The notes below the pieces were generated by a model that saw nothing but the letters and a program-made list of their open reading frames with translations, was not told the DNA's origin and searched no databases. Made by a program: the position numbers and the translations under genes. 16,041 nt of DNA from a bacterium (GTDB lineage: Bacteria > Ratteibacteria > UBA8468 > B48-G9 > DTJG01): positions 1 through 16,041 of the forward strand of contig JAOAAW010000052.1 of NCBI GenBank assembly GCA_026418655.1, written 5' to 3'. This document shows positions 1 to 6,559 of this stretch, piece by piece. The first letter of the stretch is position 1. Each line of letters begins with the position of its first letter.

Positions 1-19
1 AGATGTGTATAAGAGACAG
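1..19 (+). other. Tn5/Nextera mosaic-end adapter remnant
   Basis: The first 19 bases are an exact copy of the Tn5 mosaic end used in tagmentation libraries (AGATGTGTATAAGAGACAG). It is synthetic, not genomic. It sits directly against an open reading frame that continues in from the left, so it marks an untrimmed read end at the contig edge. The final G may also be the genomic base of a Gly codon, so the exact junction is uncertain by a base or so. Confidence 0.97.
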
Positions 20-165
20 GTGCAGGACCATCTGTTGTTGCTTTTTGTTTTGGTAAGCCCGATAAAATTGTTAACAGATGGATGGATCTGATAAGAAAAA
101 AAGATATGAAAGGAAGTGTTAAAATAATGAAACCAGGTGGTAAAACCACATGGAAGATTTATTAA
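20..165 (+). CDS. C-terminal fragment of a GHMP-family kinase, probably homoserine kinase (5' end missing)
   Basis: The open frame enters from the left edge and ends at TAA 163-165, leaving about 48 residues. It begins GAGPSVVAF, which matches the third GHMP-kinase motif (SGAGPS/T) of homoserine kinases. That glycine-rich turn lies near the C-terminus of the fold. Homoserine kinase phosphorylates L-homoserine with ATP in threonine synthesis, in the cytoplasm. The rest is basic and ends GGKTTWKIY, consistent with the last beta strand of the domain. Archaeal-type shikimate kinase or another GHMP kinase has a similar motif, so the substrate is not certain. The gene ends 38 bp before trkA and may be co-transcribed with it. 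The left end is truncated by the contig edge and adapter, not by mutation. Confidence 0.6.
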
Positions 166-172
166 AAATTTG

Positions 173-178
173 TATAAT
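173..178 (+). promoter_or_regulatory. Possible -10 box for the Trk operon
   Basis: A perfect TATAAT lies in the 38-bp gap between the kinase fragment and trkA, 25 bp before the ATG. I see no good -35 hexamer 16-18 bp upstream, where the sequence is still coding. Read-through from the kinase gene is an alternative. Confidence 0.35.
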
Positions 179-203
179 AAAATATCACAGCGAGGTGAAT
201 TAA

Positions 204-848
204 ATGTATTTTATAGTCATTGGATGCGGAAAAGTAGGAAGTCAACTTGCAAGATTTTTATCTGAAAATCATAATGTTGTTGTAATTGACAAAAACCCAT
301 CAAGTTTTCAGGCATTGCAGCCAGTTTTTAATGGAATTACTATTACAGGAAACTGTATTAATCTGGATATATTGAGGGATGCAGGAATAGAAAGATGTGA
401 TGGGATTGCAGCCGTTACAGATGATGACAATGTGAACATAGTTGTTGCCCAGATTGCAAAAAAGATGTTCAATATCAATAAGTGTATTGTTAGAATTGTG
501 GATCCTGTAAAAAATGAAATATACAGAAAACTTGGTTATGATGTAATAAGCGGTCAGAGGTTGATCGCTGCCATTATAAGGGACAAGTTGATTGAAAAGG
601 GTACAACAACATATATTGTTGAAAGTGGTGAAATAACGTTCCTTGAGACTTTAATAAATGGTAAAAAATCAGGAAGCAGAGTTTCTGAATTGAATATCCC
701 GGACGAGTTCAAGGTTGTTGTTGTGGTGAGAAGTGATGGACCGATAATTCCTGATGATGGTTATGTTGTTAAAGAGGGCGACCTTATTATAGGAGTTGCA
801 AGGATAAAATCAATTCCAAAAATAAAAAAGATACTGGAGATAACATGA
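204..848 (+). CDS. trkA: Trk/Ktr potassium uptake regulatory subunit, single RCK unit (copy 1)
   Basis: This is a cytoplasmic gating subunit of the TrkH potassium channel, which binds NAD(H) or ATP and controls K+ uptake. The 214 residues hold one RCK_N Rossmann domain and one RCK_C domain. GCGKVG at residues 7-12 is the dinucleotide-binding glycine motif, with the acidic residue ending strand 2 in VVVIDKN. RCK_C spans about residues 145-214 and includes VVVVVRSDG and the EGDLIIG turn. E. coli TrkA is about twice this length because it carries two such units in tandem; here they are separate genes. The start is set by a good Shine-Dalgarno (GAGGTG, 192-197) six bases before ATG. The stop overlaps the start of the second trkA in an ATGA, implying translational coupling. 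The fold is clear; KtrA-like would be an equally fair name. Confidence 0.92.
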   Translation: MYFIVIGCGKVGSQLARFLSENHNVVVIDKNPSSFQALQPVFNGITITGNCINLDILRDAGIERCDGIAAVTDDDNVNIVVAQIAKKMFNINKCIVRIVDPVKNEIYRKLGYDVISGQRLIAAIIRDKLIEKGTTTYIVESGEITFLETLINGKKSGSRVSELNIPDEFKVVVVVRSDGPIIPDDGYVVKEGDLIIGVARIKSIPKIKKILEIT

Positions 849-1504
849 GAATTATTATAGTAGGCGGTGGAAAGGTTGGCTATTTTCTTGCAGAAAGACT
901 GGCGAGGACACACTATGTTTCTCTTGTGGAAAAAGATAAGACAATCACTGACGCAATGCCAGAGAATAGAAATATGCTTATAATAAATGGAGATGGTTGC
1001 CAGACAGATATTCTTATACAGGCAGGAGTAAAAGATGCAGATGTTGTTGCCGCGGTTACGGGGAAAGATGAAGATAATCTTGTGATATGTCAGATTGCAA
1101 AAGACATTTTTAAGGTAAAGAGAACAGTCGCAAGGGTTAATGATCCCAAAAACGAACGGATATTTTTCCAGCTTGGTGTTGATATTGCTATTGATAGTAC
1201 AGCAATCATCGCAAAAATAATTGAGGAAGAGGTTTCTCTTGAGGATATGATAAACCTCTGTGCTTTCAAAAAAGGGCAACTGTCTCTTGTAAGAATTGAT
1301 TTGCCTGAGGATGCTCCAATCGTAAAGAAAAAAATGAAAGAATTGAATTTACCGGCAGAAGCAGTAATTGTGGCTGTTTTGAGGAAAGAGCATCTTATTG
1401 TGCCAGATAGTGAGTTTGTATTTCAGCAGGGAGACGAGGTTGTTGCTCTGACAAAGATTGAGGATGAAGGAGATATTTTAAATGCACTTATAGGAAGATT
1501 ATAG
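845..1504 (+). CDS. trkA: Trk/Ktr potassium uptake regulatory subunit, single RCK unit (copy 2)
   Basis: This is the second half-size TrkA paralogue (219 residues) with the same architecture: GGGKVG at residues 7-12, then an acidic residue ending strand 2 (LVEKD, Glu where copy 1 has Asp). RCK_C follows from about residue 145, with the QQGDEVVAL turn near the end. GGAG at 836-839 provides a ribosome site within the end of copy 1, and the ATG overlaps that gene's TGA. Together the two genes cover what one full-length TrkA contains, so the working assembly may be a hetero-oligomeric gating ring on TrkH. Whether they form mixed or separate rings cannot be read from sequence. Confidence 0.92.
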   Translation: MRIIIVGGGKVGYFLAERLARTHYVSLVEKDKTITDAMPENRNMLIINGDGCQTDILIQAGVKDADVVAAVTGKDEDNLVICQIAKDIFKVKRTVARVNDPKNERIFFQLGVDIAIDSTAIIAKIIEEEVSLEDMINLCAFKKGQLSLVRIDLPEDAPIVKKKMKELNLPAEAVIVAVLRKEHLIVPDSEFVFQQGDEVVALTKIEDEGDILNALIGRL

Positions 1505-1505
1505 T

Positions 1506-1652
1506 ATGAAAAAAAGGGTTATAAGATATTTAGGTATGCTTAAGAAAGGTATTATCGGAATATCTATAGAGCTTGTATATCCTTTAATTGTTACCGTTGT
1601 TGCTTTCTTGATCAGTTTGGTAATATTTCTCTCGGAGAGCTCCTTCAGATGA
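1506..1652 (+). CDS. Putative 48-residue single-helix membrane peptide between trkA and trkH
   Basis: I do not recognise a family. The frame starts one base after the stop of trkA copy 2, with AGGAAG (1492-1497) eight bases before the ATG. It encodes a basic N-terminus (MKKRVIRYLGMLKKG) and one strongly hydrophobic helix at about residues 24-43 (YPLIVTVVAFLISLVIF). Its TGA overlaps the trkH ATG as ATGA, the same junction style as elsewhere in this operon, which favours a real gene. By analogy with small single-helix subunits such as KdpF, it could help assemble or stabilise TrkH. The alternative is a frameshifted N-terminal extension of TrkH: the trkH frame stays open upstream of 1649 and reads plausible residues just before its Met (GNISLGELLQ). 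Confidence 0.55.
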   Translation: MKKRVIRYLGMLKKGIIGISIELVYPLIVTVVAFLISLVIFLSESSFR

Positions 1653-3145
1653 TTCCTGATTTCAGCAAGGATGATATCACTGTTGTAAGTCATTATCTTG
1701 GAAAGATTTTTGTTGCCCTTGGCATCGTACAAATTCTACCAATACTTGTTGGATTTATCTGTATGGAAATGGCAGCAGTTATTGACTTTTTTATATCTAT
1801 CATCACCTGTCTTTCATTTGGGTCAATACTTTTGTATTTTTCACCTTTGCCACAGGAACTGAACTGGAGACAGGGAATGATAATTGTTGCGCTTTCATGG
1901 TTTATTGCAATGTGTGTTTCTGCTCTGCCACTTTATTTGAGCGGGCATTTTGAATGTTTTCTTGATGCTTGCTTTGAATCAATGAGTGCTTATGCAACAA
2001 CAGGACTTATTTTAATCCAGGATCTTGACCATCTTTCTCATGCTCATAATTTCTGGAGACATTTAATGTGTTTTATAGGTGGTCAGGGTATAATTCTCGT
2101 TGCGCTTGTTTTTTTCTTCAGGGGGGGAGACGCCCTTCGTATTTATATTGGTGAGGCAAGGGATGACAAAATTCTTCCCAACAGTATCACAACTGCTAAA
2201 TTCATCTGGATGGTCAGCTTCACATATCTTATAATCGGTTCGTTTTTATTAGCATTTGTTCTCATGTTTCACGGTTTACCCTTTACACGAGCGATCTTTC
2301 ACGGATTATGTATTTTTATGGCAGGATGGGATACAGCGGGATTTGCTCCACAATCGCTTAATATTCTCTACTATCATAGTTTTGTTTTTGAGCTTGTCAC
2401 GATTATCATAGTACTTCTAGGGGCAACAAGTTTCGGTGTTCATTATGCGGTCTGGACAGGTAAATACAGGGAATTGAAGGAGGATTTTGAGGTTAAAATT
2501 TTAATGTTCACAATTTTCATGACTTATATTGTAGTTCTGATTGGATTTTCAGGAAATCTGGTTTTTGGAGACCCGGTTTCTTTTTTCAGACATACTTTTT
2601 ATCAGCTTATATCAGGGCATACAGGGGTAGGGTACACCAATATTTATTCATCACAACTGGCAACATGGCCAGAACTTGCAATTATAGGTGTCATCATTGC
2701 AATGGCTATAGGTGGTTGTATGAACTCAACAGCTGGAGGTATAAAAGTTTTCAGATTAGGACTGTTCTATAAATCAATGAAAAGAGAGATACGGAAACTC
2801 TCATATCCAGAAAGTTCATATATAAGAGAGTACTTTCATCATCAGAGAGAAATTTCAATTGATGACAACATGGTAAAGACAGCAATGGTTATAACCATCT
2901 GCTATATTTTGCTTTATCTTTCAGGAGCACTGATGGGAACTTTTTTTGGATATGGATTTTTACCCAGTTTATTTGAATCTGTTTCAGCTGCTGCAAATGT
3001 TGGGCTTTCAGTTGGAATTACAGATACTTCTATGCCAGCTTTAATGAAAATGTGGTATATATTTGAAATGTGGGCTGGAAGGCTCGAGTTTTTTGCAATA
3101 TTCATTCTAATCAGATTTCTTGTAAAAACTGTAAAAAAAAGATGA
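1649..3145 (+). CDS. trkH: Trk potassium uptake protein, membrane pore subunit TrkH
   Basis: This is the integral membrane K+ channel/transporter subunit that works with the two TrkA-like rings. Its 498 residues are close to the usual TrkH length. The four pore-loop repeats are visible with their filter glycines: ATTG (G119), DTAGF (G231), HTGVGYT (G326) and AANVG (G452). The third loop is followed by the STAGGIKVFR stretch typical of TrkH, and the C-terminus carries the family signature MWAGRLEFF. About eight membrane helices flank the loops. The ATG overlaps the preceding small reading frame as ATGA; GGAG at 1634-1637 is 11 bases upstream, somewhat far. Starting here gives the usual TrkH N-terminus with the first helix beginning at about residue 15. 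If the preceding frame is a frameshifted extension, the true protein would be about 48 residues longer. Confidence 0.94.
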   Translation: MIPDFSKDDITVVSHYLGKIFVALGIVQILPILVGFICMEMAAVIDFFISIITCLSFGSILLYFSPLPQELNWRQGMIIVALSWFIAMCVSALPLYLSGHFECFLDACFESMSAYATTGLILIQDLDHLSHAHNFWRHLMCFIGGQGIILVALVFFFRGGDALRIYIGEARDDKILPNSITTAKFIWMVSFTYLIIGSFLLAFVLMFHGLPFTRAIFHGLCIFMAGWDTAGFAPQSLNILYYHSFVFELVTIIIVLLGATSFGVHYAVWTGKYRELKEDFEVKILMFTIFMTYIVVLIGFSGNLVFGDPVSFFRHTFYQLISGHTGVGYTNIYSSQLATWPELAIIGVIIAMAIGGCMNSTAGGIKVFRLGLFYKSMKREIRKLSYPESSYIREYFHHQREISIDDNMVKTAMVITICYILLYLSGALMGTFFGYGFLPSLFESVSAAANVGLSVGITDTSMPALMKMWYIFEMWAGRLEFFAIFILIRFLVKTVKKR

Positions 3146-3633
3146 GAATTATTAGAATTGTAATTTCAGGAATGGCTGTTTTCTGTATAGCTGGCTGGGC
3201 ACAGACTGTGAGAGCACTTATTACCAATCCTGATATGTTTGATGAAAAAACTGTTATTGTTGAGGGAGAGCTAATCGGTGATATTTTTAAAGGAAGGTCT
3301 GGATTCTGGGTAAATATGCTTGATTCAGGGATGGCAATTGGTGTATGGTTCCATGATTCAGAAAAAGAAAAAATCAAATTTCTTGGTAAATACGGAGTGG
3401 TTGGTGATTTTGTGAGGATTACAGGAGTGTTTCATAAAAGATGTATTCAGCATAGCGGTGATATGGATATCCATGCCTCAACACTGGAAATTTTGAAAAG
3501 AGGTACAGAAAAAAAAGAGGAGATACCAGTTGAAAAGGTTATCTTTGCTTTTTCTCTCGGGGTTGTAAGTCTTGCCGCTATAGGTATTCTCCATTTACTT
3601 TCCCGAAAAGAATCCCTTCCTCATAACCGGTGA
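3142..3633 (+). CDS. Exported OB-fold-like protein with C-terminal membrane anchor, function unknown
   Basis: The function is not known. The protein has 163 residues with three parts. An N-terminal signal peptide ends near WAQTVRA (about residues 1-25). A beta-rich middle (about 38-120) follows the pattern of an OB-fold: VIVEGELIGDIF, GFWVNMLD, AIGVWF, GDFVRITGVFHK and DMDIHA. A hydrophobic helix (about 136-156) is followed by a basic tail, suggesting an anchored extracytoplasmic domain. The start at 3142 overlaps the trkH TGA (ATGA); an upstream in-frame start lies inside trkH and would spoil the signal peptide. As last gene of the Trk operon it could act at the membrane near TrkH, but this is only contextual. 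The last 56 bp overlap the 3' end of miaB on the other strand. Confidence 0.75.
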   Translation: MRIIRIVISGMAVFCIAGWAQTVRALITNPDMFDEKTVIVEGELIGDIFKGRSGFWVNMLDSGMAIGVWFHDSEKEKIKFLGKYGVVGDFVRITGVFHKRCIQHSGDMDIHASTLEILKRGTEKKEEIPVEKVIFAFSLGVVSLAAIGILHLLSRKESLPHNR

Positions 3634-4888
3634 TTTCCACATTTACAATTTTTCCTATAAGATTCTGATTGTTTTTAAAAGTGACTGGAATTCCCTGAAT
3701 GTTTTTTCCTATGAGTAAAAGCGGATTTTTAATACTTCTTCGTTCCACCAGAACTTCACATGCCTTGCCGATGAAACTGCTTAATATTTCTCTACTTATT
3801 TCTTTCTGAGTTTCAAGTATAATTCTGTGTCTGTGTTCTTTTTCTTCCCTGCTAACATCATCTGGTAACTCAAAAGCTTTTGTCATGGGTCTTGGTGAAT
3901 ACTTAAAAATAAAAAGTTCGTTGAATCTTACTTCCTTTATAATTGAAAGGGTCTTTTCAAAATCCTGTTTTGTTTCTCCTGGAAATCCGACCATGATATC
4001 AGATGTGATAGAAATTTCAGGCATCAATCTGCGTGCTGTTTCAACAACCTGAAGGAATTCTTCGACTGTATATTTTCTATTCATATCTCTCAAAATTTTA
4101 TCCGAACCGCTTTGCAATGGAATATGTAAATGCTTCATGATTTTTTTGTTTTGTGCCATTATACTTAGCAATTTTTCGCTGGTGTCTTCGGGATGGGATG
4201 TTACAAAACCTATTCTCATTAAATTTTCAATTTTCAAAATTTCACACACAAGATCACTGAAATCATAATCAGTTGTAAAATCCTTACCATATTCATTTAC
4301 ATTCTGACCGAGAAGCGTTATTGCTTTTATACCCTGTTCAACAGCGTTTTTTATTTCCTCTATAATTGAATGAGGTTTCCTACTTTGTAATTTTCCACGA
4401 GCCATCGGTACCACACAATATGAACAAAAGTTATTACAACCCTTCGTAATAGGTATCATTATCGTAATATTTTTTTTTGAAGGAATACATTCAATAAACG
4501 GAGAGTCCTTTTCGCCTGTTTTTATAATAATCCTGCCAGGAGAATAATTGTCAACAATTTCTGGAATTTCAGCAATGTGATTTGGGCCACAAACAATATC
4601 AAGGAATGGAAGATAATTAAAAATTTTTTCTTTGTGCAGATTTGCAGTGCATCCTGCAAGACAAAAAATCGTCCCTTTTTCTTTGAGGTACTTGTGGCTT
4701 TTAAGAAAAGAAATTACCCTGTTTTCCGCTTTCTGTCGCACGCTACAACCAAAAGCAATTATTAGACCTGCCTGGTCAGGGTTTTTTGTTTCTCGCCAGC
4801 CAGAAGTTTCCAATAATTCGCATAATCTTTCGGATTCCGAAAAATTCATCTGGCATCCATATGTCCTTATAAAGAATGTTTTTTTCAT
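3578..4888 (-). CDS. miaB: tRNA-2-methylthio-N6-dimethylallyladenosine synthase MiaB
   Basis: This is a radical-SAM methylthiotransferase that adds a methylthio group to i6A37 of tRNAs, in the cytoplasm. In the 436 residues, the N-terminal UPF0004 domain supplies three Cys for the auxiliary 4Fe-4S cluster (C12 in YGCQMN, C48 in GCSVRQ, C80 in LAGC). The radical-SAM CX3CX2C follows at C151, C155 and C158 (GCNNFCSYCVVP), then LLGQNVNEYG. A TRAM domain ends the protein (about 372-433). YGCQMN and the NVNEYG stretch favour MiaB over RimO or MtaB. The start at 4888 gives the canonical MKKTFFIRTYGCQ N-terminus; a longer frame upstream overlaps the DUF4321 gene and adds non-conserved residues. No Shine-Dalgarno is visible before this ATG, so it may depend on translation of the gene 13 bp upstream. 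The C48 motif reads FGC where NTC is common. Confidence 0.93.
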   Translation of the reverse strand: MKKTFFIRTYGCQMNFSESERLCELLETSGWRETKNPDQAGLIIAFGCSVRQKAENRVISFLKSHKYLKEKGTIFCLAGCTANLHKEKIFNYLPFLDIVCGPNHIAEIPEIVDNYSPGRIIIKTGEKDSPFIECIPSKKNITIMIPITKGCNNFCSYCVVPMARGKLQSRKPHSIIEEIKNAVEQGIKAITLLGQNVNEYGKDFTTDYDFSDLVCEILKIENLMRIGFVTSHPEDTSEKLLSIMAQNKKIMKHLHIPLQSGSDKILRDMNRKYTVEEFLQVVETARRLMPEISITSDIMVGFPGETKQDFEKTLSIIKEVRFNELFIFKYSPRPMTKAFELPDDVSREEKEHRHRIILETQKEISREILSSFIGKACEVLVERRSIKNPLLLIGKNIQGIPVTFKNNQNLIGKIVNVEITGYEEGILFGKVNGEYL

Positions 4889-4901
4889 GTCCGAGAGGTG
4901 T

Positions 4902-5171
4902 CTACTTTGTAAAAATTTCCTGTATAAGCAGAAAGAATGTAGAAAGCAGCAGTCCAATCCATGAGAAAGTATTTATCAGAAGTCCTAAGCCAATCTGAAA
5001 ATTTATAACCCTTAAATTAAGATGTAAATCTGGAAATACAGTCATCCAGCCATTTGTAAATATTGCCATGGTTGAAAATTTTTCTGGCAAAAGCAACCTT
5101 AATATCTCTCCCATCGTAGTTCCTATAAGGAAACTCAAAAATAAAATTACACCATATCTTATAGGTTTCAT
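4902..5171 (-). CDS. DUF4321-family small membrane protein
   Basis: This 89-residue protein has two hydrophobic helices. The first (about 5-28) contains GTTMGEILRLLLP and the second (about 56-85) contains INFQIGLGLLINTFSWIGLLLS. A soluble loop with a DLHLNLRV segment lies between them. This arrangement (small residue/GE motif, DL, then NFxIGLxLxIN) fits DUF4321, whose function is unknown. It is the first gene of a minus-strand pair with miaB, 13 bp apart. No Shine-Dalgarno precedes the ATG; instead a promoter sits exactly at leaderless distance. Family assignment is from remembered pattern, not a search. Confidence 0.7.
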   Translation of the reverse strand: MKPIRYGVILFLSFLIGTTMGEILRLLLPEKFSTMAIFTNGWMTVFPDLHLNLRVINFQIGLGLLINTFSWIGLLLSTFFLLIQEIFTK

Positions 5172-5205
5172 CGCAATATTTTACTTTAAAAAAAACCTGC
5201 GTCAA
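5171..5205 (-). promoter_or_regulatory. Promoter of the DUF4321-miaB pair, predicted leaderless
   Basis: Read on the minus strand, TTGACG (5205-5200) is followed after 16 bp by TAAAAT (5183-5178). The last T of the -10 lies six bases before the ATG, so the predicted +1 falls on or next to the A of the start codon at 5171. There is no Shine-Dalgarno, consistent with a leaderless mRNA. The lpxL start has a near-identical arrangement. Confidence 0.6.
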
Positions 5206-5228
5206 AATTATCCCCATTTCATAATCTG

Positions 5229-5257
5229 TTGATGTTTCCGATTTTATGTGATATATA
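5229..5257 (+). promoter_or_regulatory. Promoter of the MFS transporter gene, extended -10
   Basis: TTGATG (5229-5234), a 17-bp spacer, then TATATA (5252-5257) preceded by TGA (extended -10 TGn). The predicted transcription start is near 5264, giving a 27-base leader that contains a strong Shine-Dalgarno at 5281. Confidence 0.55.
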
Positions 5258-5280
5258 TACCTGTACTTTTTCTTATAGGC

Positions 5281-5293
5281 GGAGGAAGAAATC
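5281..5293 (+). promoter_or_regulatory. Strong ribosome binding site followed by ATC where the start codon is expected
   Basis: GGAGGA at 5281-5286 is the best Shine-Dalgarno in the window. The MFS reading frame is closed by TAG at 5276-5278 and has no ATG, GTG or TTG until 5363. The only start-like codon at the right distance is ATC at 5291-5293. This site decides the start of the transporter gene: either a rare ATC start or a sequence error of ATG. Confidence 0.55.
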
Positions 5294-6556
5294 AATTATT
5301 TCAAAAAGACTATCAGGGCATTACAAAATCGTAATTACAGACTTTTTTTCTTCGGCAATGGTTTGTCGCTTGTTGGCACCTGGATGCAGACAGTGGCAGT
5401 CGGATGGCTTGTGTATAAATTGAGCCATTCTTCATATGTTCTTGGTATCACAGGAGCATTCGGCACTCTTCCAATACTCTTATTTTCAATATTCGGTGGT
5501 TATGTTGCGGACAGGATAAACAGATACAAGATTATTCTTGTGACTCAATCTTTTGCCATGATTCAGGCGTTTTTACTTGCGCTGTTAACTCTTTCAGGAA
5601 ATATAAAGGTTGTCCATATTCTTTTTCTCTCTTTTATACTCGGAACAATAAATGCCTTTGACATTCCTGCACGACAGGCATTCGTCGTTAATATAGTTGA
5701 AAAAAAGGATGACCTGCCCAATGCTATTTCTCTCAATTCTTTCCTTGTTAATGGTGCAAGATTGATCGGTCCTTCAATTGCTGGTGTTCTTGTTGCATAC
5801 GCAGGAGAAGGAATGTGCTTTCTTATAAATGCATTGAGTTATATAGCAGTAATTATAGCGTTGTTAATGATGGACAGGACCAAACTTGCCAGTTATATGA
5901 ATAATAGCAGTAAGGCAGGTATTTTTGAAAAACTTCATGAGGGTTTTAAATATGTTCAGGACTTTGTTCCAGTCAAGACTGTTATCCTTTATGTTGCTTT
6001 TTTCAGTATTTTCGGAATGTTTTACGGCGTTTTGATGCCTGTTTTTGCAAAAGAAATTTTCAAAGGTACTGCAAGAACACTCGGTTTTCTCGTTGGAAGT
6101 GGTGGACTTGGTGCAGTTTGCGGAGCTATTTATCTTGCTTCCAGAAGCAGACATATTGGACTTGGTAAACTCATTCATATTGCCGGAACTGTTTTTGGAT
6201 TGTCACTGATATTTTTTTCGCACTGTTGTGTATTCTGGATTGGAGTATTACTTTTGATTGTTGTGGGAGCGATGATGGTGCTTCAAATTGTAACTGCCAA
6301 TATTATTATACAGACACTTGTACCTGACGAAAAACGTGGTAGGACAATGAGTTTTCATACTCTGGCTTTTATGGGAACCCAGCCCATCGGCTCCTATCTT
6401 GCAGGCCTTCTTGGAAATGGAATTGGTGTTCAGAATACAGTATTTCTTGGTGGGGTACTGTGTATTATTGGAAGTATTTTATTCAAAAGGCAATATTCAT
6501 GTTTTGCGTCACAGGATGTGGATAAAGGTCTTATCAGACAGGTTTTTATTGGATGA
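5291..6556 (+). CDS. Major facilitator superfamily transporter, EntS-like MFS_3 type
   Basis: This is an inner-membrane proton-coupled transporter, probably an efflux pump; the substrate cannot be inferred. From 5291 it would have 421 residues and about 12 membrane helices. The N-terminus reads RNYRLFFFGNGLSLVGTWMQ, the hallmark of MFS_3/EntS-type permeases, followed by AVGWLVY. A motif-A-like loop GYVADRINRYK follows helix 2, and GTINAFDIPARQAFV is another typical stretch of this group. The first usable conventional codon, TTG 5363, would remove the conserved start of helix 1 and leave 397 residues, so I place the start at ATC 5291 behind GGAGGA. The gene has its own promoter, diverges from DUF4321-miaB and ends 3 bp before the convergent nadE stop. 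Confidence 0.88.
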   Translation: MNYFKKTIRALQNRNYRLFFFGNGLSLVGTWMQTVAVGWLVYKLSHSSYVLGITGAFGTLPILLFSIFGGYVADRINRYKIILVTQSFAMIQAFLLALLTLSGNIKVVHILFLSFILGTINAFDIPARQAFVVNIVEKKDDLPNAISLNSFLVNGARLIGPSIAGVLVAYAGEGMCFLINALSYIAVIIALLMMDRTKLASYMNNSSKAGIFEKLHEGFKYVQDFVPVKTVILYVAFFSIFGMFYGVLMPVFAKEIFKGTARTLGFLVGSGGLGAVCGAIYLASRSRHIGLGKLIHIAGTVFGLSLIFFSHCCVFWIGVLLLIVVGAMMVLQIVTANIIIQTLVPDEKRGRTMSFHTLAFMGTQPIGSYLAGLLGNGIGVQNTVFLGGVLCIIGSILFKRQYSCFASQDVDKGLIRQVFIG

Positions 6557-6559
6557 TAC

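Noticed and set aside
761..1279. 172-residue minus-strand open frame opposite trkA
   Set aside because: Rich in Cys, Ile and Asn as expected from reversed AT-rich coding sequence; both trkA copies on the plus strand have full family motifs.
4632..4964. 110-residue plus-strand open frame opposite miaB
   Set aside because: It is antisense to a clearly conserved MiaB sequence, has no recognisable domain, and its composition fits a shadow frame.
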